Shown one piece after another: positions 7,714-15,918 of a DNA stretch of 64,000 nucleotides. The translations under genes and the position numbers were made by a program. Location: assembly GCF_014384805.1 (NCBI RefSeq), contig NZ_JACRSS010000002.1, positions 186,001 through 250,000 of the forward strand, written 5' to 3'. The stretch's first letter is position 1; every line of letters begins with the position of its first letter. The notes under the pieces were generated by a model. That model was not told the origin of the DNA and did not search any database. It saw only the letters and a program-made list of their open reading frames with translations. Origin of the DNA: Guopingia tenuis (GTDB lineage Bacteria; Bacillota; Clostridia; Christensenellales; Christensenellaceae).

Positions 7714-8895
7714 TTATTTGTTCTTTTTCACAAAATCCGCATACAGCGGAGACATTTCCCGGAGCTGGGCCACGATTTCCTTGATGGAATCCACGACGTA
7801 GTCCATCTCTTCCATAGTGTTGCTTTCATTCAGCGTCAGCCGCAGAGAGCCATGGGCAATCTCATGGGGCAGGCCGATGGCCAGCAGAACATGGGACGGA
7901 TCGAGCGATCCCGATGTGCAGGCCGAGCCGCTGGATCCGCAGATCCCCTTCATATCCAGCATCATCAGGAGAGATTCCCCCTCGATGAACCGGAAGCAGA
8001 AGTTGGCGTTGGCCGGAAGCCGGTCGGAGGGATGCCCGTTCAGGCGGCTGTGGGGAACCTCGCTCAAAACGCGCTGGATGAGATGATCCCGCAGCCTGCG
8101 CTCATAGGATGTCCGCTCCTCCATAGTGGAAACGGCGATTTCTACGGCTTTGCCGAAGCCGACGATGCCGGTCACATTTTCCGTTCCCGCCCGGCGCTTG
8201 CGTTCCTGAGCGCCGCCATGGATAAAGGACTTGATCTTGATTCCCCTGCGGATATAGAGGAAACCGATCCCCTTGGGACCGTTGAGCTTGTGGCCGCTGG
8301 CGCTCAGCATATCGATGCCCAGGGCGTCCACGTCGATGGGAACCTGGCCAAAGGCCTGTACCGCATCCGTGTGGAAGGGAATGCCGTGCGCTTTGGCAAT
8401 TTTTCCGATTTCTTCCACCGGCTCTATGGTTCCGATCTCGTTATTGGCAAACATGATGGAGATGAGAATGGTATCCGGGCGGATCGCCTGTTTCAACTCC
8501 TCCAGGTCTACAACGCCGTTTTCGTCCACGTCCAGATACGTCACTTCAAAGCCCCGGGATTCCAGGTATTGGCAGGTATGCAGAACGGCATGATGCTCGA
8601 TCTTGGTGGTGATGATGTGCCTGCCCTTTTTCTCATAGGCTTCTGCCGAGGCGACCAGCGCCCAGTTATCCGCCTCGCTGCCGCCGGCTGTGAAATAGAT
8701 CTCCTCCGGCTTGGCATGGAGGGCTTCTGCGATGGCGGCCCGGGCGGCGTCCACCGCCTCTTTGCTCTCCTGGGCCAGGCTATAGACGCTGGAAGGGTTG
8801 CCGTATTTTTCCGAAAAATAGGGGAGCATTGCCTCGACTACTTCCGGCCGTGCCGCGGTGGTTGCCGCGTTGTCCAAATAAATCAACTGTTTCAT
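7714..8895 (-). CDS. iscS: Cysteine desulfurase (NifS/IscS family)
   Basis: This 393-residue class V aminotransferase-fold enzyme releases sulfur from cysteine using PLP. The PLP lysine is Lys203 (SASGHKLNGPKG) and the active cysteine is Cys326 in a flexible loop (GSSGSACTSGS). The start chosen is MKQLIYLDNAATT, with AGGAGCGG upstream; an upstream in-frame ATG has no ribosome site. It sits between the iscR-like regulator and iscU, so the set forms a minimal IscR-S-U operon without hscAB or fdx. Confidence 0.93.
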   Translation of the reverse strand: MKQLIYLDNAATTAARPEVVEAMLPYFSEKYGNPSSVYSLAQESKEAVDAARAAIAEALHAKPEEIYFTAGGSEADNWALVASAEAYEKKGRHIITTKIEHHAVLHTCQYLESRGFEVTYLDVDENGVVDLEELKQAIRPDTILISIMFANNEIGTIEPVEEIGKIAKAHGIPFHTDAVQAFGQVPIDVDALGIDMLSASGHKLNGPKGIGFLYIRRGIKIKSFIHGGAQERKRRAGTENVTGIVGFGKAVEIAVSTMEERTSYERRLRDHLIQRVLSEVPHSRLNGHPSDRLPANANFCFRFIEGESLLMMLDMKGICGSSGSACTSGSLDPSHVLLAIGLPHEIAHGSLRLTLNESNTMEEMDYVVDSIKEIVAQLREMSPLYADFVKKNK

Positions 8896-8926
8896 AAAAC
8901 CGCTCCTATTCTTTTGGGGTAAACCA

Positions 8927-9379
8927 TTATAAATCACATGTGCCCTGGCGGCAGCCGGCCTTTTGCCGGCTCTCCTCCAGCAGAGTGGAGAGCAGAATGC
9001 CGTCTACCGTCTCATTGATGCTGTCGGAAATCTTCTGCCAGACATAGCGGGTGACGCAGGCGTCCTGGCCGACGCATCCGCCCTCCTTATGCTTGAGGGC
9101 CATGCAGTCCACCGGGTCCAGATCTCCCTCCAGCGCCCGCAGAATATCTCCCACGGAAATTTCCTCCGGCGGCCGCCCCAGACGGTATCCGCCCTGAGCG
9201 CCCCGGATGCTTTTGACGATGCCTGCCTTGCGGAGCTTGCCCATGAGCTGCTCCAGATAGCTTTCCGAGAGGGACTGGCGGGCAGCGATGCTGCTGATGG
9301 AGACGGCCTCGTTTTCGCTGGTCAGCGCCAGATCAATCACAGCCCGCAGGCCATAGCGTCCTTTTGTGGATAATTTCAT
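8927..9379 (-). CDS. iscR: Rrf2-family Fe-S regulator, IscR-like
   Basis: The 150-residue protein starts MKLSTKGRYGLRAVIDLA, the Rrf2 winged-helix signature, with the recognition region around residues 30-60. Cys92, Cys102 and Cys108 are placed like the three cluster-binding cysteines of IscR, although the first spacing is X9 rather than X5. In the known system the cluster-loaded form represses the operon when Fe-S supply is sufficient. GGAGGCAGCCG precedes the ATG. A fourth and fifth Cys in the tail (CRQGTCDL) are unusual. Confidence 0.88.
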   Translation of the reverse strand: MKLSTKGRYGLRAVIDLALTSENEAVSISSIAARQSLSESYLEQLMGKLRKAGIVKSIRGAQGGYRLGRPPEEISVGDILRALEGDLDPVDCMALKHKEGGCVGQDACVTRYVWQKISDSINETVDGILLSTLLEESRQKAGCRQGTCDL

Positions 9380-9404
9380 CGGCTGCCTCCTTTCCCATGA
9401 GAAT

Positions 9405-9495
9405 TCCGACTATTTTAATTCCCATTACTTTACTCTGATATAATCATACCGCGTTTTTTTCAAATGTCAATACTAATTTGCACTATTTTAGTGGG
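9405..9495 (-). promoter_or_regulatory. isc promoter with likely Rrf2 operators
   Basis: On the minus strand TTGACA (9465-9470) and TATGAT (9443-9448) are 16 bp apart. Related AT-rich blocks flank it: AATTAAAATAGTCGGAATT downstream (about 9407-9425) and AATTCCCACTAAAATAGTG upstream (about 9480-9498). Their shared AAAATAGT core and position suggest autoregulatory sites for the IscR-like protein; this is inference. Confidence 0.6.
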
Positions 9496-9628
9496 AATTA
9501 TGTGGCCGTGTCCGGAATCTGTTGGAAAGTGCGGGAACATATGGCGCAAAATGCGGCTTATATGCTATAATAAAAGCACAAATGCAACATATATTTGGCA
9601 TGCAAATGCGCGTCAAAGGAGGAACAGG

Positions 9629-10939
9629 ATGAATAAGACCATCGATACATGGATCAAGGAGCATGCGGAGGTGTCTGCCAAGCTGGCGGAGGACATTTTC
9701 AACCATCCCGAGCTGGCAGAAGAAGAGGTGAACTCGGCAGGATACCTGCGCAAATATATGGAGGATCTGGGATTCTCCATTGAGGAAAATGCCGGAGGCA
9801 TGCCCACCGCGTTCACGGCGGCCTGGGGCAGCGGAAAGCCGGTCATCGGGTTTTTGGCGGAATACGACGCCCTGCCCGGACTGGGGCAGGATCCCGTGCC
9901 CTATCGCTCTGAGCGCAAGGGCCCGGGCCATGGCTGCGGCCATAACCTTTTGGGCGCGGGCTGCGCTGCTGCCGCGGGGGCGCTGAAGGCCGCCATGGAA
10001 AAAGAAAACCTTCCGGGAACCATCATTTTCTTCGGATGCCCGGCGGAGGAAACGCTGGTGGGTAAGGTGCGAATGGGAAAGGCCGGCTGCTTTGACGATG
10101 TGGATATCGCCATCGCCTGGCATCCCGTGGGCGTGAACAAGGTCAGCGAGGAACGCCAGCAGGCCATGGATTCCAAAATCTATCGCTTCTATGGAAAAAC
10201 CGCCCATGCCGCCGCCAGCCCGGAAATGGGCCGGAGCGCCCTGGACGCCGCCGAGCTGATGAACGTGGGCGTCAACTATCTCCGGGAACACGTTCCGGAT
10301 CATGTCCGGATGCACTACAGCTATGACAGCGCCGGGGAAAAGCCGAACATTGTTCCGGATTTTGCCCAGCTTTCCTATTTCATCCGCGCCCGGGACCGGG
10401 CCACTGTGGATGACGTTTCCGCCCGCGTGGATAAGATTGCCGAGGGCGCGGCTCTCATGACGGGAACCCGCATGGAAATGGAGCTGCTCACCGGCTGCGA
10501 CGACACGCTGGTAAACGAGACGCTCTGCCGGTTTATGATGGAGGCGTTCCAGGATGTGCCTGCGCCGGTATATACCGAAGAGGAAAAAGCGTTTGCCGCC
10601 GAGCTGCGCAAAAATGTGGAGGGAGACGCCCATGCAGGGGAGCCGCCGCTCCGGGAATGGATTGAACCCTTAAACGGCCATCCCGACCCGGCCTTCGGCT
10701 CCACGGATGTGGCAAACGTGAGCCGGATCGTGCCCACGGTGACGCTGAACGCCGTGGCGACATTCAACGGTTCTCCCGGGCACCACTGGGCGGTGACGGC
10801 GGTTTCCGGCATGTCCATCGGCTTCAAGGGGATGCTCTATGGCGCCCAAGCCATGGCGGAAGGGGCCTATCGTCTGCTCCTGCATCCCGAAGTAGTGGAA
10901 GCGGCGAAGAAGGATTTTGCTGAAAATTCCGGGAAATAA
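9629..10939 (+). CDS. M20-family amidohydrolase, AbgB-like
   Basis: The 436-residue protein is a metal-dependent amidohydrolase. Metal-site motifs are FLAEYDALPGLGQ near residues 72-84, GPGHGCGHNLLGAG near residue 100 and the catalytic region GCPAEET near residue 137; a dimerisation lid domain follows. The pattern is closest to the AbgB group, which with AbgA cleaves p-aminobenzoyl-glutamate, but related enzymes cut other N-acyl amino acids. The start is the ATG after AAAGGAGGAACAGG; the frame is open upstream but lacks a ribosome site. It is monocistronic. Confidence 0.8.
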   Translation: MNKTIDTWIKEHAEVSAKLAEDIFNHPELAEEEVNSAGYLRKYMEDLGFSIEENAGGMPTAFTAAWGSGKPVIGFLAEYDALPGLGQDPVPYRSERKGPGHGCGHNLLGAGCAAAAGALKAAMEKENLPGTIIFFGCPAEETLVGKVRMGKAGCFDDVDIAIAWHPVGVNKVSEERQQAMDSKIYRFYGKTAHAAASPEMGRSALDAAELMNVGVNYLREHVPDHVRMHYSYDSAGEKPNIVPDFAQLSYFIRARDRATVDDVSARVDKIAEGAALMTGTRMEMELLTGCDDTLVNETLCRFMMEAFQDVPAPVYTEEEKAFAAELRKNVEGDAHAGEPPLREWIEPLNGHPDPAFGSTDVANVSRIVPTVTLNAVATFNGSPGHHWAVTAVSGMSIGFKGMLYGAQAMAEGAYRLLLHPEVVEAAKKDFAENSGK

Positions 10940-10969
10940 ACACTCGAAAAGGCGTTTTGCAGGGATAAA

Positions 10970-10997
10970 AGAGCCGGCGGATTTTCCGCCGGCTCTT
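10970..10997 (+). terminator. Terminator of the M20 gene
   Basis: AGAGCCGGCGG and CCGCCGGCTCT form an 11 bp stem around a short loop, followed by TTGCC. It lies 31 bp after the stop. Confidence 0.75.
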
Positions 10998-11216
10998 TGC
11001 CGTCTGCGAAAAGGAATCCCCCGCACTGGGGATGGGAGCTGCCGGGCAGGAAGATATGGCATCCGCGGAAAAAATTGCGGAAAACCCCGTTCCCCAGCCT
11101 GTCTCTGCAACAAAAATCCGCGTGAAAATTGTTATTTAAAAAACAAAAGAAAAAAGGGGCTGTTGGCAAAAGAGCCTCTGCGCTGCGGGGCCGGAGGCGG
11201 CGGAGCGAACTGCGGC

Positions 11217-11588
11217 TCAGTCTTCCGCGTCCCATTCGTCTTCGGATCTGCGGCCGAGCAGGGGAAGCGTCGCGTCGGCTTTTGGAACATCAAAATCCGT
11301 GATTTGGCAGATGATTTTGGACTGCGTGGAAAAACAAACCTCCACCCAGAAGAGATCCCCCACCCGGTCATACACGCGGGCGGCTGACATGGTTCCATTG
11401 GCCTTGGTATGCACGCTGTTGGCGACATATCCGACGGTATGGCCGTTGGGAGCAAAAACCCGAATGGCCTCCGTATCATAGGCATTGCCCGGTTCCTTGG
11501 CGCATAAAAACCTTGCGCCAATGGAAAAGGGGATTTTGTCATAATAATTTCTGAAACCTGTTATCGTAACAAAAACGCCTTCCAGCAA
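11217..11588 (-). CDS. Stand-alone HIRAN-like domain protein
   Basis: The 123-residue protein contains a HIRAN-type core: NAYDTEAIRVFAPNGHTVGYVAN at about residues 32-54. In other proteins this domain binds DNA ends or stalled-fork structures and is usually joined to a helicase or nuclease; here it stands alone with a short acidic tail (DEWDAED). The best start is TTG at 11588, with GGGGAGG 7 bp upstream; the longer open frame has no ribosome site. Its biological role cannot be inferred from the neighbours. Confidence 0.65.
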   Translation of the reverse strand: MLEGVFVTITGFRNYYDKIPFSIGARFLCAKEPGNAYDTEAIRVFAPNGHTVGYVANSVHTKANGTMSAARVYDRVGDLFWVEVCFSTQSKIICQITDFDVPKADATLPLLGRRSEDEWDAED

Positions 11589-11800
11589 AAGAATTCCTCC
11601 CCTTTCCAATGATATATTTCCTATATAAAAAGTATAGCATAGGGCGGGGAGCAAAAACAGGATTATTTTCCGAAAAAACAAAACGGCATAGGATCTATGC
11701 CGTTTTGCTGCGCTTATCCACGGGTTTTCCACCTTTTATCCACAAAATGTGTGGATAAAAGAGAGAGATTCGGAAAACCAGCTGTTTTTTTCACGCTCTG

Positions 11801-12502
11801 TCATGATTCGAGAATCTGTCCGTCCGTGCTGATGGTTACCACCTGCCAGGGGATGAATTTGCCGCTGTTTTTCAGCGCCTGTTTGGCGGCGTTTTCCAGG
11901 CCGCCGCAGCAGGGAACCTCCATGCGGACGATGGTCAGGCTTTTGATATCGTTGCCGGAGAGAATTTCCGTCAGCTTTTCGGCATAATCTCCCTCGTCCA
12001 GTTTGGGGCATCCGATGAGAGTGATGCGGTTCCGGATAAACCGGGCGTGAAAATTGCCATAGGCATAGGCCGTGCAGTCGGCGGCAATAAGCAGGTTGGC
12101 CTGGTCAAAATATGGCGCATGCACGGGAACCAGCTTGATCTGCACCGGCCATTGGGAAAGCTGGCTGGGCGTCTCCTGGGACGGAATGCCGGCCGGCGCG
12201 GGCTGGTGATGCAGAAGATGGGCGCGGCTGCCCGGGCAGCCGCCGGGATGGGGAGCACCGGCTTTTTTTGCCTTTGCCGCCTCCACGGCTGCCGCATCAT
12301 AGGCAGGGGCTTCGCGTTCTTCAAAGGAGATAGCTCCTGTGGGGCAGGCGGGCAGGCAGTCTCCCAGACCGTCGCAGTAGTCTTCCCGCAGCAGCCTGGC
12401 CTTGCCGTTTACCATGCCGATAGCGCCCTCATGGCAGGCCGCCGCACACAGGCCGCAGCCATTGCACTTTTCTTCGTCTATTTTGATGATTTTGCGTTTC
12501 AT
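11801..12502 (-). CDS. Ferredoxin-domain iron-sulfur protein
   Basis: The protein has 233 residues. The N-terminus has a complete 4Fe-4S motif (CNGCGLCAAACHEGA, residues about 14-28). A second motif (CDGLGDCLPACPTGA) has Leu where the second Cys is expected, so this cluster is either 3Fe-4S or uses another ligand. A His/Pro-rich linker follows, then a C-terminal domain with NLLIAADCTAYAYG, LIGCPKLD and EVPCCGGL; these extra cysteines suggest another metal or redox site. AAAAAAGGAGG precedes the ATG. It is divergent from a Crp/Fnr-type regulator. I expect an electron-transfer or redox-stress role; the partner is unknown. Confidence 0.8.
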   Translation of the reverse strand: MKRKIIKIDEEKCNGCGLCAAACHEGAIGMVNGKARLLREDYCDGLGDCLPACPTGAISFEEREAPAYDAAAVEAAKAKKAGAPHPGGCPGSRAHLLHHQPAPAGIPSQETPSQLSQWPVQIKLVPVHAPYFDQANLLIAADCTAYAYGNFHARFIRNRITLIGCPKLDEGDYAEKLTEILSGNDIKSLTIVRMEVPCCGGLENAAKQALKNSGKFIPWQVVTISTDGQILES

Positions 12503-12532
12503 AATAAAAACCTCCTTTTTTGCATGCCGCTC

Positions 12533-12591
12533 TTGTCTTTCTGGGCATAGTATACTATACTGAACCGGGAAAGAATGTTGTAATTCCAACA
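12533..12591 (+). promoter_or_regulatory. Divergent promoter region with palindromic operator
   Basis: For the Crp-type gene TTGTCT (12533) and TATACT (12556) are 17 bp apart. For the ferredoxin-type gene TTACAA and TATAGT read on the minus strand with 17 bp spacing across the same segment. TGTTG-TAATTC-CAACA (12576-12591) is a perfect inverted repeat of the Crp/Fnr spacing class and overlaps the minus -35 element. Binding by the neighbouring regulator is inferred. Confidence 0.55.
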
Positions 12592-12605
12592 AAAAGGAAA
12601 AATTT

Positions 12606-13316
12606 ATGGAGCTTTTGCAGACAGATGAGAAAAAATTGATTTTGAAATCGCCGCTTTTCCGGGGAATATCCGAGGCGGAGCTTTCGGGCGTCCTGAAAGG
12701 GCTTTCGGCGCAGCGAAGGACGTTCCGGCGGGAGGCTCCGGTGTTTCTCTGGGGGGAGACTACGGGAATGATGGGAATTGTGCTGAAGGGAAGCGTACGC
12801 ATCCTCCAAGAGGATTTTTGGGGCAACAGCACGATTCTTGCCCAGATCCGGCCGGGGGATCTGTTTGGAGAGGCCTTTGCTTTGGCGGAAGCGCCGCTGA
12901 CCGTGACGGCCCGGGCTGCGGAAGCTGCCGAGGTTCTGCTAATTGAGGGGAGACGCCTGCTGGGAGATACGCCGGGGGGAAGCCCGCCCCATTCTGTGCT
13001 GGTCCGGAATATGCTGCGGGTTCTGGCACGGAAAAATGTATTTTTGACGGAGCGCATCGGGCATATTGCCCAGCGTTCCACCCGGGAGAAAGTACTCTCC
13101 TATCTTTCGGAACAGGCGGTAAAAACAGGAAGGAAAAGATTTCGGATTCCATTGAACCGGCAGGAAATGGCAGATTATCTGGCTGTGGACCGCAGCGCTC
13201 TTTCCGCGGTTTTGAGCGGACTGCAAAGCGAAGGAGTCCTGCGGTTCCGGAAAAATGACTTTACTCTTTTTTCAGAGAAGTCCCTAAAAGTCAAAGAAAA
13301 AATTGGCAAAAAATAG
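12606..13316 (+). CDS. Crp/Fnr-family transcriptional regulator
   Basis: The 236-residue protein has an N-terminal cyclic-nucleotide-binding-like beta barrel (residues about 15-125; IVLKGSVRILQ, PGDLFGEAFAL) and a C-terminal winged helix (residues about 150-225; LNRQEMADYLAVDRSALSAVLSGLQSEG). It has no N-terminal cysteines, so it is not an Fnr-type oxygen sensor; the cyclic-AMP contacts are not obvious either. It probably controls the divergent ferredoxin-type gene through the palindrome between them. The AAAAAGGAAAAATTT leader gives a moderate ribosome site. Confidence 0.87.
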   Translation: MELLQTDEKKLILKSPLFRGISEAELSGVLKGLSAQRRTFRREAPVFLWGETTGMMGIVLKGSVRILQEDFWGNSTILAQIRPGDLFGEAFALAEAPLTVTARAAEAAEVLLIEGRRLLGDTPGGSPPHSVLVRNMLRVLARKNVFLTERIGHIAQRSTREKVLSYLSEQAVKTGRKRFRIPLNRQEMADYLAVDRSALSAVLSGLQSEGVLRFRKNDFTLFSEKSLKVKEKIGKK

Positions 13317-13335
13317 TAAATCAACGCAAATATGG

Positions 13336-13364
13336 TTTACATGTCCCGGGGGTTATGTTATACT
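13336..13364 (+). promoter_or_regulatory. Promoter with no protein gene downstream
   Basis: TTTACA and TATACT are separated by 17 bp. No credible plus-strand gene follows within 300 bp, but a terminator does (13458-13492). Confidence 0.6.
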
Positions 13365-13370
13365 ATATAA

Positions 13371-13494
13371 CAGATAGTGATTGTTTGCCGCGGATTTGCG
13401 GTCTCATAAACACATGGAGCAAGTCCCATTCCATATATTTATGATAGATTTTAGGGAGAGGAACGCCGGAAAACCGGGGTTCCTCTTTCGTTTT
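13371..13494 (+). ncRNA. Candidate structured small RNA
   Basis: About 120 nt lie between a good promoter and a hairpin terminator. Inside are CCGC-ggattt-GCGG near 13388-13401 and an ATGGA/TCCAT pair near 13413-13434, so the transcript can fold into three successive hairpins. A short open frame crosses it but has no ribosome site. I do not recognise the family. Confidence 0.45.
13458..13492 (+). terminator. Terminator of the candidate small RNA
   Basis: GAGGAACGCCGG and CCGGGGTTCCTC pair around AAAA and are followed by TTTCGTTTT. Confidence 0.65.
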
Positions 13495-13664
13495 GTTGGA
13501 AAAGCAGGAAAGCATCGGCAAAGGAGGAGAGCCGGGAAATGTGCAGCTCTGCCGAGCTGCGCTGCAAAGGGGATCTCCGGAACGGAGAGGGAAGGCCAAA
13601 AAAAAGACAAGGAAACGGGAGGCTTCCTTGTCCGGAATAAAATTCTTTAACGAAGGGATGCGTC
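13495..13664. other. Intergenic, nothing recognised
   Basis: This stretch separates the small-RNA candidate from the convergent chromate-transporter gene. No promoter, repeat or ORF with a ribosome site was seen. Confidence 0.4.
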
Positions 13665-14219
13665 TTAGGGCAGCAGGAGATAGCATCCCATCCCCAAAAG
13701 CCCGGAACCCAGCATGACATAGATGGGATTGGGCTTCCATATGCGCATGACGATAAAGCTCAATACAAACAGGCAGCAGCCGATATAGTCAATGGACGTT
13801 CCGGCGCCGGCTGGGAAGAGAACCAGCACCAGAATCCCCAGCCCCGCCGACGTAATGAGGGAGACGACCGCCGGGCGGAGCCCGCCCAGGACTCCCTGCA
13901 TCAGGGGATGGTCCTTGAGCTTTTTATAGAAATAGGCCAGCGTCAAAACGATGATGCAGGATGGCAGAATACAGCCCAGCGTGGCGACAATGGCGCCCGG
14001 AAGCCCGGCAATTTTGGTTCCGACAAAGGTGGCGCTGTTGATGCCGATGGGCCCGGGGGTGATTTCCGCGATGGCGACGATGTCGGCGAACTCCGTCATC
14101 GAGAGCCATCCATGCAGTTCGACAATCTGCGCCTGAATGAGAGGGAGAGAGGCGTTCCCGCCGCCAATGCTGAATAATCCGATTTGAAAGAAACTCCAGA
14201 ATAATTCGAGAAACGTCAT
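13665..14219 (-). CDS. Chromate transporter family protein, second pair, distal half
   Basis: The 184-residue multi-spanning protein carries the CHR motifs FQIGLFSIGGGNASLPLI and IAEITPGPIGINSATFVGTK. The start was placed at MTFLELFWSFF, where ATG overlaps the stop of the preceding gene as ATGA. It resembles the half encoded at 6491-7081. It is the downstream member of an operon divergent from a LysR-type regulator. Confidence 0.88.
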   Translation of the reverse strand: MTFLELFWSFFQIGLFSIGGGNASLPLIQAQIVELHGWLSMTEFADIVAIAEITPGPIGINSATFVGTKIAGLPGAIVATLGCILPSCIIVLTLAYFYKKLKDHPLMQGVLGGLRPAVVSLITSAGLGILVLVLFPAGAGTSIDYIGCCLFVLSFIVMRIWKPNPIYVMLGSGLLGMGCYLLLP

Positions 14220-14809
14220 GCTTTTTTCACCATTCCTTTCTGGCCGAACCATGCGATGATCAGGCTCAAAAGAGCGGTTCCCAAAATAATAAATGCGGCG
14301 TTTATTTTCACAAAATATGTGAGCACGAAGGCCACGACCATAATGGCGATGGGCAGCCATTGCTTTTGCTTCAGGATGTTCCAGCCCAGGCTCACAACCA
14401 CATCAAAGATGACGGCGGCAACGCCGGCCCGCATGCCCTGCAGGAGCGCTGCTACATAAATGCTGTCCCGGATCGCTGCATAGACAATGGAGACCAGGGA
14501 GATAATAATGAGCGGCGGGAGCACAGTACCCAAAATGGTCATGAGAGCGCCCTTGAAGCCGGCCATCCGGTTTCCGATGAGGATGGATGCGTTGACGGCG
14601 ATAGGCCCGGGAGAGGATTGGGCAATAGCCGTCATATCCATCATCTCCTGTTCATCAATCCAGCCCAGATCGGCGACAAATTTTTTCCGCAGCAGCGGGA
14701 TAATAACAAAACCGCCGCCGAAGGTGAAGGCGCTGATCATGAAGGTGGAAGAAAACAATGTCCAGTATAAATTTTTTTTCTTTTCATTCTTTTTCTTTTC
14801 TTTTTTCAT
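14216..14809 (-). CDS. Chromate transporter family protein, second pair, proximal half
   Basis: This 197-residue protein starts with an unusually lysine-rich tail (MKKEKKKNEKKKN), then CHR motifs SAFTFGGGFVIIPLLRKK and IAQSSPGPIAVNASILIGNR. The ATG chosen has AGGAGGG 5 bp upstream; a further upstream in-frame ATG does not. It is the first gene of the pair and lies divergent from the LysR gene, which likely controls it. Substrate is not determined by sequence; sulfate, chromate or other oxyanions are possible. Confidence 0.87.
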   Translation of the reverse strand: MKKEKKKNEKKKNLYWTLFSSTFMISAFTFGGGFVIIPLLRKKFVADLGWIDEQEMMDMTAIAQSSPGPIAVNASILIGNRMAGFKGALMTILGTVLPPLIIISLVSIVYAAIRDSIYVAALLQGMRAGVAAVIFDVVVSLGWNILKQKQWLPIAIMVVAFVLTYFVKINAAFIILGTALLSLIIAWFGQKGMVKKA

Positions 14810-14835
14810 GGTACCCTCCTGTTTTTTCCTCATTT

Positions 14836-14876
14836 ATAGTATAATCCTTGTGCGTCGATAAGGGAAATAGTATAAT
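14836..14876. promoter_or_regulatory. Divergent chr/lysR promoter region
   Basis: For the LysR gene TTGTGC (14848-14853) and TATAAT (14871-14876) are 17 bp apart. For the chr pair the minus strand has TATACT (14838-14843) but no good -35, as expected of an activator-dependent promoter. ATAGTATAAT occurs twice, at 14836 and 14867, 31 bp apart. Confidence 0.5.
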
Positions 14877-14952
14877 TATATAAAAAACATTAGAAAAAAT
14901 TATGAAGGGGTTTCCCCAAGGTGCAGCCCGGAAGGAAAGGAAGGGAAATGCG

Positions 14953-15918
14953 ATGACACTGCGCCATTTGAAAATATTTGTTGCGGTCTGCGAGGAGGAG
15001 AGCATTACCGCCGCCGCCCGCAAGCTCTATATTGCCCAGCCCTCCGTCAGCTTCGCCATCGGCGAGCTGGAGGAGCACTATGGCGTCAAGCTGTTTGACA
15101 GGATCTCCCGGCGGCTCTATATCACCGAGCCGGGCAAGCAGCTTCTCTCCCGGGCCCGGGAAATTCTCGCCATCTTTTCCGAGATGGAGCAGGGGATCCG
15201 GGACTGGGATTCCATCGGGACGCTGCGTATCGGAACCAGCATCACGGCCGGCACCTGCTTCCTGCCGGAAGTGGCAAAGAAATTCTATGCCCTCCGGCCT
15301 CAGATCCAGCTGCAGGTGAGTATTGAGAATTCGCGGACGCTGGAGGAAAGGGTTTTGAGCAACCAGGTGGACTTTGCCATCATTGAGGGGCTTTGCCACT
15401 CGGATAAGCTGGTAGCCGAACCGCTGATGAAAGACCGGCTGGTATTTGTCTGCGGCAAGGACCATCCGCTTTATGAGACGGCCTCCATCTCTCCGGACCG
15501 TCTGCGGGAATTCCGCTTTCTTCTCCGGGATAAGGGCAGCGGGACGCGGGAGCTGGTGGACAGCATTTTGACGGCCCATGGCCTGAGCATCCTCCCGGCA
15601 TGGGAAAGCATCAGCACCGGGGCGCTGGTGAGCGCAGTGGTGGAGGGGATCGGCGTATCCATTCTCCCAGAACGCCTGGTGCGCCGGGCGCTCAAGCAGG
15701 GAACGATTCACGCCGTTGAGATTGAGGGGATCTCTTTCCCACGGAATTTCTTCCTGATCTATCACGAAGGGAAATACCTTTCGGCCTCGGCCCGGGAATT
15801 CATGGAGCTGTGCCGCCAGGCAGAGCAAGAGGAAAAGGACCTACCTTTGATCCCGCCGCAGAAGGGGGAATGGGAGGAGAGCGAACGGGAGAGGCTTCTC
15901 TCTTTGAAGAAGAAATAA
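14953..15918 (+). CDS. LysR-family transcriptional regulator
   Basis: The 321-residue protein has the standard N-terminal winged helix (MTLRHLKIFVAVCEEESITAAARKL, residues 1-60; AQPSVSFAIGELE) and an effector-binding domain (residues about 90-295). GGAAAGGAAGGG precedes the ATG. It is divergent from the chr pair, which is the obvious target. The final residues (ERERLLSLKKK) go beyond the normal end of the effector domain; the DNA encoding them resembles the dispersed hairpin repeat of this genome, so the C-terminus may have been extended by repeat insertion. Confidence 0.88.
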   Translation: MTLRHLKIFVAVCEEESITAAARKLYIAQPSVSFAIGELEEHYGVKLFDRISRRLYITEPGKQLLSRAREILAIFSEMEQGIRDWDSIGTLRIGTSITAGTCFLPEVAKKFYALRPQIQLQVSIENSRTLEERVLSNQVDFAIIEGLCHSDKLVAEPLMKDRLVFVCGKDHPLYETASISPDRLREFRFLLRDKGSGTRELVDSILTAHGLSILPAWESISTGALVSAVVEGIGVSILPERLVRRALKQGTIHAVEIEGISFPRNFFLIYHEGKYLSASAREFMELCRQAEQEEKDLPLIPPQKGEWEESERERLLSLKKK

